DNA of 44,318 bases from positions 1 through 44,318 of the forward strand of contig NZ_CADO01000021.1 of NCBI RefSeq assembly GCF_000285275.1. Direction: 5' to 3'. The notes under the pieces were generated by a model that made no database searches, was not told where the DNA came from, and worked only from the letters and a program-made list of their open reading frames with translations. Numbering within the stretch: the stretch's first letter is position 1; the number at the start of each line of letters is the position of its first letter. This DNA is from Acetobacter pasteurianus subsp. pasteurianus LMG 1262 = NBRC 106471. GTDB taxonomy: Bacteria; Pseudomonadota; Alphaproteobacteria; Acetobacterales; Acetobacteraceae. Shown one piece after another: positions 1 to 7,841 of this stretch. A program made the translations under genes and the position numbers.

Positions 1-2694
1 GCCTTCGGGCTTTTCGGCCTGAAGATGCGCTGTAATGGGATACAGCTTTTTGGCGGTGATAAAATGCACATCTGCCACAGCCACACCCATCTGGCGGCGG
101 TCATCCACAAACGGGCCGATAACATCTGCCGGGCGGCTGGCGCGGGAAACAATGCGCACAGACTGCGTATTGGCGGGCAGCATAAAGCTGTAATGCTGGC
201 CTTCATGCCTTACCGGGCGCACAACTGCCCCAGCCTGCGTAACCAGATGCAGGTTAGGATCTGCCACAACAACACCCTGTTCTGTTGGCACATTATGCCC
301 AACCATACTGTTGCCGCGTGCTTCCAGCTTGTGGAACAGAGGTTCAACACAAGCGCGGTCCACACAAAGCGGTGCGCCTGCATCTTCTACCCAGCTCTGC
401 ACTGCGCCACGTAGCGTTGCAACCTTACCTTCCTGACGGAAAGCGCGGCGGTTACCGGTATCCAAGTAGCTTTCTGTCAGCATGCCATCAGCCGTGATGA
501 CGGAATGCTGGTCTGTTTCCACATGATAGTAATCGTAAGAGGTAATGGATTTATCATAGAAAATGGAAAAACCATTTACCAGCATACGAGCCGGTACAAA
601 CTTACCCTCAAAGCACAGGCAATGTTCTGCGGTAATCAGCATATCCTTGTAAGGCACGCCATCTGAAATGGCATTTTTAAGGATGCGCACAGGGTATCCG
701 GCCTCATCATCCGGCAAACCAGCCCGCACTTTAGCATGCGCCTTGCCAACCCATACAACCGGGCGGGTCACTTCCCTATCATGTTCCCAATCGAACGTAA
801 CAAGCTGATCACCAATCTGGATATCTTCTACCGCAACATCACCATTGGGCGTGCAGATCATGCTGCCAGTCAGGAAGCAGGTAATGATTGTACCACCCTG
901 CCCATCATTAATTATGCTGAAACCTGTTGTTTCAACATTCGGTATGTTCAGTGTGATAGTGTGTTTGTTTGCTAGCGTGAATGTAACGGAGTTTCCGTCA
1001 TTTCCATATATAGGGGTTTTATCTGCGCCATCAAACGTAACATATTGCAGATCAATCTGGCTGTCTTTGGTCCAATTGTTAATAGTCGTATTAACAGTTG
1101 TATCCGTATCAATATCTATACCAGTAATTGTTAAACCACTTGTATAGCCATCTCCCAGATCAACAGTACCCCCTGTAGTGCCCGTGATGGAAGCCGTGGC
1201 ACCACTTGAGAGTGTGAGTGTGTCGGTTAATGTTGCGCCGGTATTAAAATTAACCGTGCCGCCGGATGAAACAGTGACATCAGCAACAGATCCGCCCGTA
1301 ATAGCTCCGGAACCACCAGAAGTAATGTTGATATCGGAAACAGTTCCGCCGCTTACATTGGCATGTCCGTTATTGTTAATGGTAACAGTACCGCTAACTG
1401 TGCCAGCAGAAACAGTCATTGTGGCGCCACTCTGGAACATGCCACCAGAGAGTGTGCCGCCGCTCATTGTAATACCACCGCCTGTTGCGGAAAGGTTATT
1501 TACAGTGCCGCTAATAAGGGTGACGTTACCGTAATCGTGCGTTGTGGCATCTGTAACCGTGCCGCCATTAACCGTAATGGTACCTTGCGTGCCGTAATCA
1601 GTACCTGAAGCAGTTACGCCAGAAGCTACCCCGCCATCATGAACTTTGATTTCTCCGTTGTAGATTGATCCACCAGAGAAGGTTCCATAAACATCAGTAT
1701 ACCCGGCATCAACCGTGGTATTTGCGGCAGAACCACCAGCAGAGATCCACAGGCTGCCTGACGTTGCGCTCATGCCGGAAATAACACCGCCAGCAGAAAC
1801 AATTATCTGCCCACCATCCGTAAGCGTTCCGCCGGAAACAACACCCTCTACAAAAACACCACCACCATCAATGGTGTTTCCGTAAGCACTTGCATTGCTA
1901 TTTACATACAATGATGCACTTGTACCGTTAACGGTAGTGGTAGTAGCCGTTCCGCCATCAAGAACAGTCAACTTTCCATCGTTTAGTGTTGTGTCGGTAA
2001 CATTGCCCCAGGCAGACATGTCACCACCAGCATTGACTGTGGTGGCTGTTGCAGTCTGGCCAGCGGAGACCTGAAATTCACCACCAGCATTGACTGTTGT
2101 ATCCGTCGCACTTGCTGCGCCAAGATTCCCAACAATAGTAACGCTGCCGCCACTTCCTGCAATAGCAGAAACAACACTTCCTTGTTCTGCCTTAATTGTA
2201 CCGCCAGAGCTGGCTGTAACATTACTCAGAACAGCAGTGCTACCTTTAGCGTCAATCATGCCCCCAGACGTAGCAGTGCCACCATCTACCGTACCGCCAG
2301 AGATAATAAGGTAGCCTTTACCGTTAACATTATCGGCATTATCAACGGTTGGATCTGTAATTTTATCAACATACCCGGAAGCATATCCGCCGGATATGAC
2401 CAGCCCGGTAATATCACCTGCTGAATTAAAATTAATTGTTCCGCCATCAATAGAACTCAAGTTATTAATGGATACACCATCGTTAACATTAATTGTTCCA
2501 CCGGCTACATTTCTGTTTTCATCCATGCTTGCAAGATCACCAATAGCGGCGATGTCGGAGACGACTGCACCCGCACTAATGGTAATGCTATCTGTGCCTG
2601 TAACGTAGGAATCCGTAATAGAGCTCCCATTTGCAGCATCAGTGCCATATGTTGGCGTTCCAGTTACCTGCGTCTTGTCCGTGCTAATACTCAT
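1..2694 (-). CDS. Strand-loop-strand (AIDA-type) repeat protein with Hint domain, C-terminus cut by window edge
   Basis: The frame is open without a stop from the ATG at 2694 to the first base, giving 898 residues. Residues about 20-560 are a Ser/Thr/Gly/Val-rich array of roughly 20-residue units with recurring GG and 'TVNAGG'-like turns, as in AIDA-type passenger repeats. At Cys606 (codon 877-879) a Hint_2-type domain begins (CFLTGSMICTPNGDVAVEDI), followed by the typical 'EHCL', 'PARMLVNG', 'QHSV' and 'ESYLDTGNR' blocks, then the 'DDRRQMGVAV' tail common to acetic acid bacterial Hint proteins. The N-terminus (MSISTDKTQVTG) shows no Sec signal, so export is probably not by the usual autotransporter route. 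The start overlaps the glycosyltransferase stop as ATGA, with AAAGG upstream. Likely a surface or secreted protein O-glycosylated by the upstream enzyme (inference). The missing C-terminus could still hold a secretion signal. Confidence 0.85.
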   Translation of the reverse strand, partial: MSISTDKTQVTGTPTYGTDAANGSSITDSYVTGTDSITISAGAVVSDIAAIGDLASMDENRNVAGGTINVNDGVSINNLSSIDGGTINFNSAGDITGLVISGGYASGYVDKITDPTVDNADNVNGKGYLIISGGTVDGGTATSGGMIDAKGSTAVLSNVTASSGGTIKAEQGSVVSAIAGSGGSVTIVGNLGAASATDTTVNAGGEFQVSAGQTATATTVNAGGDMSAWGNVTDTTLNDGKLTVLDGGTATTTTVNGTSASLYVNSNASAYGNTIDGGGVFVEGVVSGGTLTDGGQIIVSAGGVISGMSATSGSLWISAGGSAANTTVDAGYTDVYGTFSGGSIYNGEIKVHDGGVASGVTASGTDYGTQGTITVNGGTVTDATTHDYGNVTLISGTVNNLSATGGGITMSGGTLSGGMFQSGATMTVSAGTVSGTVTINNNGHANVSGGTVSDINITSGGSGAITGGSVADVTVSSGGTVNFNTGATLTDTLTLSSGATASITGTTGGTVDLGDGYTSGLTITGIDIDTDTTVNTTINNWTKDSQIDLQYVTFDGADKTPIYGNDGNSVTFTLANKHTITLNIPNVETTGFSIINDGQGGTIITCFLTGSMICTPNGDVAVEDIQIGDQLVTFDWEHDREVTRPVVWVGKAHAKVRAGLPDDEAGYPVRILKNAISDGVPYKDMLITAEHCLCFEGKFVPARMLVNGFSIFYDKSITSYDYYHVETDQHSVITADGMLTESYLDTGNRRAFRQEGKVATLRGAVQSWVEDAGAPLCVDRACVEPLFHKLEARGNSMVGHNVPTEQGVVVADPNLHLVTQAGAVVRPVRHEGQHYSFMLPANTQSVRIVSRASRPADVIGPFVDDRRQMGVAVADVHFITAKKLYPITAHLQAEKPEG
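2021..2097 (-). repeat. Direct repeat within the passenger array (20-nt exact copies, 57-bp period)
   Basis: The 20-nt string TCACCACCAGCATTGACTGT occurs at 2021-2040 and again at 2078-2097. On the coding strand each copy specifies TVNAGG followed by Asp or Glu. The 57-bp spacing equals 19 codons, one strand-loop-strand unit, so this looks like a recent in-frame duplication of a repeat unit. Confidence 0.8.
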
Positions 2695-3986
2695 AATAAT
2701 TTACCTTTTTGTGCTTGGACTTTTTTGCACTGCTCAATCACCTGTTTTGCCGTGATCAGTTGGGTGCATTCGAACTGTCTCGGCGTTCCTGCATGACGCG
2801 GACACCACAGGAAATCCTGGTGATTGAAGCGCTCTTTGGGGTCATTCCAGCACGAATTGCAGGTGTGCCAGTTTATGACCCGATAAGGCGTATAAAACTC
2901 AGTAGTGGGGTGGCTGAAACCAGCGATCATGACCACCGGTGTGCCGGCTGACCACGCAAGCCATGACAGGCCAGAACCAAGGCCAATAAAAAACGCGGCA
3001 TGCTTGAGCCAACGGGCACGTTCTGCCAACGGGCGGTTGCCTGTCTGGTCTTCCACCCCATAGGGAATGTGGTTCCAGACAATACCTGTGCCGTGGACCT
3101 TTTCCCGATCAATGCAGATAACCCGATAGCCCTGCGCCTTTAGCCAGGAAACAACTTCCCCCCACCCATTCGGATTATTCCAGTATTTGGCCTGAGATGA
3201 AGCCTGCGCAGCAATACAGACATAAGGCTCTGCAATAGGCCGACCTTCATCCGGAAAGCTGAGACGCGCTGGTTCTTCATCCGGGCTCACACCCAAGATG
3301 TAAGCTGCTGTTTTATGCAGCCCCACCAGCCTGAAATCTGTGGGTTGCCAATCACAGGCTACATCATCAAAAAACAGGCCCAGATAATAGGTAGCGTAAG
3401 CGTTTTGCGTGAGCGCTTGCTGCGTGACCTCTTCTGGCGTGAAAAATTCAATATCTGGATACGCCTCTTTAAAAAGAGGTCTGATCAGATCTGAAAGAGC
3501 GCAGGTTACACGGGCCTGATGCTTGGCTGCAAAGCGGGCCGCATATGGCATCCATGCCAGGGTATCCCCCAACGTGCCAACCGGGAAAAGAATGAGAACG
3601 TTTTGCCCCGTCACATCCATTTCATGCGAGAAAACAAGCTGTTCTTCGGGCTGTGTTTCTTTCCAAACCTGTATGCCAAAACGCACAAACCAACGTTTGG
3701 CAGAACGGACAAAGGCATCTTCCAGGCCACCTTTTTCAAAAAGGATATTGCCCGTATCCAAATCCGTTAAACGGATATGCCATGTTCCGTTATCGGGTTT
3801 GGGCAACAAAACCCGGCAGCCCTCATTAAAATCATACAGAATGCCTTCGGGGCCTGCCTGTGTCGGGGTTGTGGCCACAGGAGGATAAGATGATTTTACT
3901 GGTTGTGGATTTTCGGCTTTTGGTGCGGAAGACGCAGTTTGCTCTGCATTGGAAATAGAAAGTGCGTTCGAATTTTCGCTCATCAT
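2691..3986 (-). CDS. Autotransporter strand-loop-strand O-heptosyltransferase (Aah/TibC family)
   Basis: 431 residues. A variable Ser/Pro-rich N-terminus (about 1-45) is followed by the family's N-terminal domain (LYDFNEGCRVLLPKPDNGTW) and a GT9-like heptosyltransferase fold. The first Rossmann half starts at 'ILFPVGTLGDTLAWMPYAAR'; the nucleotide-sugar half holds 'CIAAQASSQAKYWN' and 'AAFFIGLGSGLSWLAW'. Near the C-terminus Cys376, Cys379, Cys395 and Cys407 (C-x2-C-x15-C-x11-C) match the iron-finger pattern known from TibC. Known members transfer heptose from ADP-heptose to Ser/Thr of strand-loop-strand repeats in the cytosol. The next gene encodes just such a repeat protein and is coupled through an ATGA overlap, which supports it as the substrate. 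Two adjacent start codons (3986, 3983) are possible. No heptose biosynthesis gene is in the window. Confidence 0.88.
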   Translation of the reverse strand: MMSENSNALSISNAEQTASSAPKAENPQPVKSSYPPVATTPTQAGPEGILYDFNEGCRVLLPKPDNGTWHIRLTDLDTGNILFEKGGLEDAFVRSAKRWFVRFGIQVWKETQPEEQLVFSHEMDVTGQNVLILFPVGTLGDTLAWMPYAARFAAKHQARVTCALSDLIRPLFKEAYPDIEFFTPEEVTQQALTQNAYATYYLGLFFDDVACDWQPTDFRLVGLHKTAAYILGVSPDEEPARLSFPDEGRPIAEPYVCIAAQASSQAKYWNNPNGWGEVVSWLKAQGYRVICIDREKVHGTGIVWNHIPYGVEDQTGNRPLAERARWLKHAAFFIGLGSGLSWLAWSAGTPVVMIAGFSHPTTEFYTPYRVINWHTCNSCWNDPKERFNHQDFLWCPRHAGTPRQFECTQLITAKQVIEQCKKVQAQKGKLL

Positions 3987-4399
3987 AAATTATGCCTGCT
4001 TCCAAAACTGTTACGTGCACAAAAGATCTCGAAAAATCAGGCACTTCGTTAAATTATCTTTGCACCCTAGAATCTTAATTCTTGTTAGACAAACAAAAAC
4101 TATAATGCAACCAAAAAACAAACACATTTCCCGATATTAATAACGTACCAAAATAGTCCAATATAACTTTGCTGTTCTTAACTAGAAAAAATAAGGACGG
4201 GTGCGTTCTGTAGTAGAATCACCTATCAACATATCACCCAAACATTACGTACAATAATGCGCAACACCCCTTGGTTTGTCCGCATGGCAGATATGGGGCC
4301 CAACATTATTGACTGCCACCACACAACAACATGCGCCTAAGCGGTTGATCTTTTATAGCGGCAAAACTACGCTTACCTTGTTTTTCCAAAACAGCTTTA
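3987..4399. other. AT-rich divergent intergenic region
   Basis: 413 bp without a credible gene, much richer in A+T than its surroundings, separating the minus-strand glycosylation pair from the plus-strand salvage operon. It must hold promoters for both. A short perfect inverted repeat (AGAATTAAGATTCT on the minus strand) lies near 4060-4075. No clear operator or RNA motif was recognised. Confidence 0.5.
4345..4373 (+). promoter_or_regulatory. Candidate promoter for the amino-sugar salvage operon
   Basis: TTGATC at 4345-4350 and TACGCT at 4368-4373 are separated by 17 bp and lie about 27 bp before the first possible start codon. The match to the sigma-70 consensus is only moderate, so this is a weak call based on spacing and position. 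Confidence 0.25.
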
Positions 4400-5902
4400 G
4401 TGCAGCTACATCATGCCAAAACCTTTACGCCTGATATGACATTTGCCGATCTGCTGGTCATGCTGGCGTATCTAACTGCCCTGCCCCTTCTGGCGCTGGG
4501 GCTTGCTGGCCGCCAGACCTCCGCCACCGCATACCTTGAAGGGCATGGTGATCTGCCGTGGTGGGCGCTGTGCCTTTCCCTTGTGGCAACAGAAACCTCC
4601 ACCCTTACGCTTATCAGCGTGCCGGGCATTGCCTATGGCAGCGGCATGGTTTTTGTAGGGTTGGCGCTGGGGTATCTGATAGGCCGCGCCATTGTGGCAT
4701 GGAAATTTCTACCCCTTTACCAGTCCGGCAAAATGCTGAGCGCGTATGATTGGCTGGGCCAGCGCTTTGGTGCTTCCATGCAGCGCATGGCGTCCTCCAC
4801 ATTCCTCATCACCCGTCTGCTGGCCGAGGCGGTGCGCCTGTTTGCAGGCATGTTGCCTTTAGCCGCCATGCTGAATGCCGCACATATGGGCCTGCCCCAT
4901 GCCATGCTGCTGGGCGGCATTATGCTTGTTACGCTGTTTTATACGCTGTGCGGTGGCCTGCGCGCTGTTGTGTGGTCAGACAGTATTCAGTTCGGGCTGT
5001 ATCTGTTTGGCTCTGCGGCCTGCCTTGCGCTGCTATGGCACGCGGCCCCTGCTGGCGTTCTGCACACACTGCATGCTGCTGGTCGGTTTGATTTGTTTAT
5101 TGGCCACACGCCACCTTTCACAAGTCCCTTTACACCTCTGGCAGCACTTTTGGGCGGCACGGTGCTTTCCGTGGCCTCCCACGGCACAGATCAGCTTATG
5201 GTGCAACGCGTGCTGGCAGCCCGCTGCCTGCGTGATGCCCGGCTGGCCCTTATGGGCAGTGCTGTGGGTGTGGGCCTTTTGTTTGCCCTGCTTTCTGGCG
5301 TGGGTGTGCTACTATGGGTGCATCATGGTGGGGCCACCTTGCATCAGGCCGGGTTTGCCACGCCGGATGCTGTGTTCCCCGCCTATATTGCGCAGGAACT
5401 GCCCTCCGGCCTGCGCGGGCTGATGCTGGCGGGTGTGCTGGCAGCCACTATGGGGTCTCTCTCCGCCACCCTTTCCGCCATGACAGCCGCCACTGTGGGA
5501 GACTTTGCAGCCCCCTGCGCATGGGCCGCCCGCAGGCTTGGCCTTTCCGGCCTTGGGTTTGCACGGGTTATCACCTTGTTCTGGGCTGGGGCGTTAGTGC
5601 TTTGCGCGGGCATGTTTGCACAGGGCAGCCAGTCTGCCGTGCTGGTGGGGCTTTCCATTGCCGCATGTGGGTATGGCCCCATGCTTGCCAGCTTTATAGC
5701 GGGCATGGCGTGGCCCGGTTTAAAAGCCCGCACCCTAGCCCCCGCCTTTGGCCTGAGTGTACCGCTTATGGTGCTGGCCATGATGTATCTGCACCCCTAC
5801 GGCAAACCGCTGGCGTTTGTCTGGCTGATTGTGCTGGGCATGATCACACTGTTTGGGCTGGTCGGCCTGCGCTATGTGATGCAGAAGAAAAGTCACCGTT
5901 AG
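4400..5902 (+). CDS. Sodium:solute symporter (SSS family), probable amino-sugar importer
   Basis: About 500 residues with 12-13 hydrophobic segments. The N-terminal region carries SSS-family features: 'GLAGRQTSATAYLEGHGDLP' followed by 'ATETSTLTLISVPGIAYGSG', then 'YDWLGQRFG' and a 'GGLRAVVWSDSIQFGLY' block in the middle. The first in-frame start is a GTG at 4400. An ATG at 4436 (MTFADLL) is equally possible, and neither has a good ribosome binding site. It is the first gene of an operon with murQ (20-bp gap), a BadF kinase and a GH20 hexosaminidase. That context suggests import of GlcNAc, MurNAc or a related cell-wall sugar; the substrate is inferred and cannot be read from the sequence. Confidence 0.85.
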   Translation: MQLHHAKTFTPDMTFADLLVMLAYLTALPLLALGLAGRQTSATAYLEGHGDLPWWALCLSLVATETSTLTLISVPGIAYGSGMVFVGLALGYLIGRAIVAWKFLPLYQSGKMLSAYDWLGQRFGASMQRMASSTFLITRLLAEAVRLFAGMLPLAAMLNAAHMGLPHAMLLGGIMLVTLFYTLCGGLRAVVWSDSIQFGLYLFGSAACLALLWHAAPAGVLHTLHAAGRFDLFIGHTPPFTSPFTPLAALLGGTVLSVASHGTDQLMVQRVLAARCLRDARLALMGSAVGVGLLFALLSGVGVLLWVHHGGATLHQAGFATPDAVFPAYIAQELPSGLRGLMLAGVLAATMGSLSATLSAMTAATVGDFAAPCAWAARRLGLSGLGFARVITLFWAGALVLCAGMFAQGSQSAVLVGLSIAACGYGPMLASFIAGMAWPGLKARTLAPAFGLSVPLMVLAMMYLHPYGKPLAFVWLIVLGMITLFGLVGLRYVMQKKSHR

Positions 5903-5922
5903 TTTTATAAAGGTTTCCGCTT

Positions 5923-6855
5923 ATGCTCCAGCCTGCCTCTGTTCCACTTGCCCACACAGAAACGCTGGATGCCCGCTATACGGATCTGGACATATGGCCC
6001 ACAGGCACGGTGTTGGAAGCCCTGCTGGAAAGCCAGCTTGGAGCCGTTGCGGCTGTAAAATCCGCCCTACCACAACTGGAAACCGCCATTACCGCCGCCG
6101 TGCCGCGGCTGGAAGCCGGAGGCCGCCTGTTTTACGTGGGGGCAGGCACATCGGGCCGCATTGGGTTGCAGGATGGGGTAGAGCTTATTCCCACCTATGG
6201 CTGGCCTGCCGAACGGCTGGTGCTGATGCTGGCGGGAGGCGATGCCGCACTGTTCAACCCCGTGGAAGGGGCCGAGGATGATGAGGCCGAAGCCCGCCGC
6301 GCCATAAGTGCCCACACGCCCACAGCGCAGGATGTTGTGATAGGTGTGGCCGCCAGCGGTGGCACGCCTTACACCTGCGCCGCGCTGGAAACCGCGAAGG
6401 AAGCAGGCAGCCTGTGCATTGGCATGTCGTGCAGCCCCAACACACGCCTTTTGAATGCGGAATACCCGGTGCTGATCCAAACCGGGCCGGAAGTGGTGGC
6501 GGGCTCTACCCGCATGAAGGCTGGTACGGCGCAAAAAGTAACCCTCAATCTACTTTCCACCACGTTAATGATCAGATTGGGCCATACATGGCGCGGGCAG
6601 ATGGTGGATATGCGCATTGTTAACGCCAAGCTGGTGCGGCGTGCACACCGCATGTTGCGCCATCTTACGGGCTGCACACAGGCACAGGCGGAAGAGGCCC
6701 TGCAACAGGCCAATGGCAGCATCAAACTGGCTGTGCTGCTACGCCACGGGCTGGATGTTACTCAGGCTCAGCAGCTTTTGGTGTTGTGTGGCGGGCATTT
6801 GCGCAAGGCTCTGGCGCGTATTGCCGCACAAACACCCACAAAGGCCCACGCCTGA
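5923..6855 (+). CDS. murQ: N-acetylmuramic acid 6-phosphate etherase
   Basis: 310 residues, normal length for MurQ. It cleaves the lactyl ether of MurNAc-6-phosphate to give GlcNAc-6-phosphate and D-lactate in the cytosol. The SIS fold shows the sugar-phosphate loop 'YVGAGTSGRIG' (about 71-81), a Glu at 87 in 'DGVELIPTYG' where the family usually has an ASE motif, and a second conserved acid in 'NPVEGAEDD' (112-120). 'PEVVAGSTRMKAGTAQK' and the C-terminal helical region are also typical. AAAGG precedes the ATG. The stop overlaps the next start by one base (TGATG). In most bacteria MurQ acts in peptidoglycan recycling or uptake of external MurNAc, which fits the neighbours. Confidence 0.93.
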   Translation: MLQPASVPLAHTETLDARYTDLDIWPTGTVLEALLESQLGAVAAVKSALPQLETAITAAVPRLEAGGRLFYVGAGTSGRIGLQDGVELIPTYGWPAERLVLMLAGGDAALFNPVEGAEDDEAEARRAISAHTPTAQDVVIGVAASGGTPYTCAALETAKEAGSLCIGMSCSPNTRLLNAEYPVLIQTGPEVVAGSTRMKAGTAQKVTLNLLSTTLMIRLGHTWRGQMVDMRIVNAKLVRRAHRMLRHLTGCTQAQAEEALQQANGSIKLAVLLRHGLDVTQAQQLLVLCGGHLRKALARIAAQTPTKAHA

Positions 6856-7841
6856 TGCCCGCCCAGCCCACCATTCTGGCGCTGGATGGCGGCGGCACTC
6901 ATACGCGTGCGGTGGTGATAGCGCCCGATGCTACCGTGCTGGCACAGGCTACCGGCCCCGGCTGCAACCCGTTTGACAGGCCGGAATGGGCCGAAAACCT
7001 GCGCCACCTTTTAGAGCAGATGCCCCGCGCCACGTTGCAATCCGCCGTGCTGGGCATGGCAGGGTATGATGCCGCACGCCCTTCCTCCGCCCAGCAGGAA
7101 CAGGTGGCGCGCGCTGCCCTTGGCCCTGATGTGCGGCTGTGGCTGGAAAACGATGTAGAAACCGCACATCGCGCTGCCTTTGCCGGGCAAGCCGGTGTGT
7201 TTGTGCTGGCGGGCACGGGGTCTGTCGCCATGGCAGTGGGCGCAAACGGGCAAACAGCACGCGCTGGTGGCTGGGGCTGGCTTTTGGGGGATGAAGGCGG
7301 CGGATACTGGATAGGCCGCAAAGCCTTAGGCTATGCCACGCGGTATCTGGATGATCCTTCCGTGCCCTTTGCTGCTTTTGCACAGGAACTGCTGCACAGC
7401 CTGAACCTGCCCACCACAGGCCCCACCGCGCCAGATGCCCTGCGGGAATGGCTGCGCACCTGCACGCACCCGCGCTCCGCCGTGGGCGATGTAGCAGCAA
7501 CCGTGCACACACTGGCCCTAAATGAAGACACATATGCCATAGCCCTGCTGCGTGCCGCTGGCGGACATCTGGCAGAACTGGCCCATACAACTACCAAACA
7601 GGTGAGCAACCTGCCACCTTCTCCCCTGCCCTTGGCATGGAGTTACGGCGGCAGCGTGATGCACAACCCCGTTGTGCTGCAAACCGTGACATCCCTGTTG
7701 GGGGCAGAACCGCACCCAGCCACACTGCCCCCTATTGGTGGGGCTGTATTAAAAGCAGCAGAACTGGCCGGATGGCACACTGATGCCACATGGATCTGCC
7801 AACTTGCCCGCAATCTCACGCATGGAAAGGCGATTGCATGA
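6855..7841 (+). CDS. BadF/BadG-type amino-sugar kinase (GlcNAc or MurNAc kinase)
   Basis: 328 residues from the ATG at 6855, chosen over an upstream in-frame start because it sits directly on the murQ stop (TGATG) and gives the usual N-terminus. The ASKHA/BadF ATPase fold shows phosphate-1 'LALDGGGTHTRAVV' (8-21), 'LENDVETAHRAAFAG', adenosine-side 'FVLAGTGSVAMAVG', and 'GWGWLLGDEGGGYWIGR'. Family members include eukaryotic-like GlcNAc kinases and the clostridial MurK, which phosphorylates both MurNAc and GlcNAc. Next to murQ a MurNAc-phosphorylating role is attractive because MurQ needs MurNAc-6-phosphate, but specificity is inference. The 3' end overlaps the next gene as ATGA. Confidence 0.87.
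   Translation: MPAQPTILALDGGGTHTRAVVIAPDATVLAQATGPGCNPFDRPEWAENLRHLLEQMPRATLQSAVLGMAGYDAARPSSAQQEQVARAALGPDVRLWLENDVETAHRAAFAGQAGVFVLAGTGSVAMAVGANGQTARAGGWGWLLGDEGGGYWIGRKALGYATRYLDDPSVPFAAFAQELLHSLNLPTTGPTAPDALREWLRTCTHPRSAVGDVAATVHTLALNEDTYAIALLRAAGGHLAELAHTTTKQVSNLPPSPLPLAWSYGGSVMHNPVVLQTVTSLLGAEPHPATLPPIGGAVLKAAELAGWHTDATWICQLARNLTHGKAIA

Noticed and set aside
2021-2097. Repeats at the left end considered as a CRISPR or other non-coding array
   Set aside because: The repeats are in frame within a protein, vary in sequence, and have no unique spacers or cas genes nearby.
1178-2608. Several plus-strand open frames with Val/Pro-rich products
   Set aside because: They are complementary to the Gly/Thr/Val repeats of the minus-strand passenger protein, and their composition follows from that repeat.
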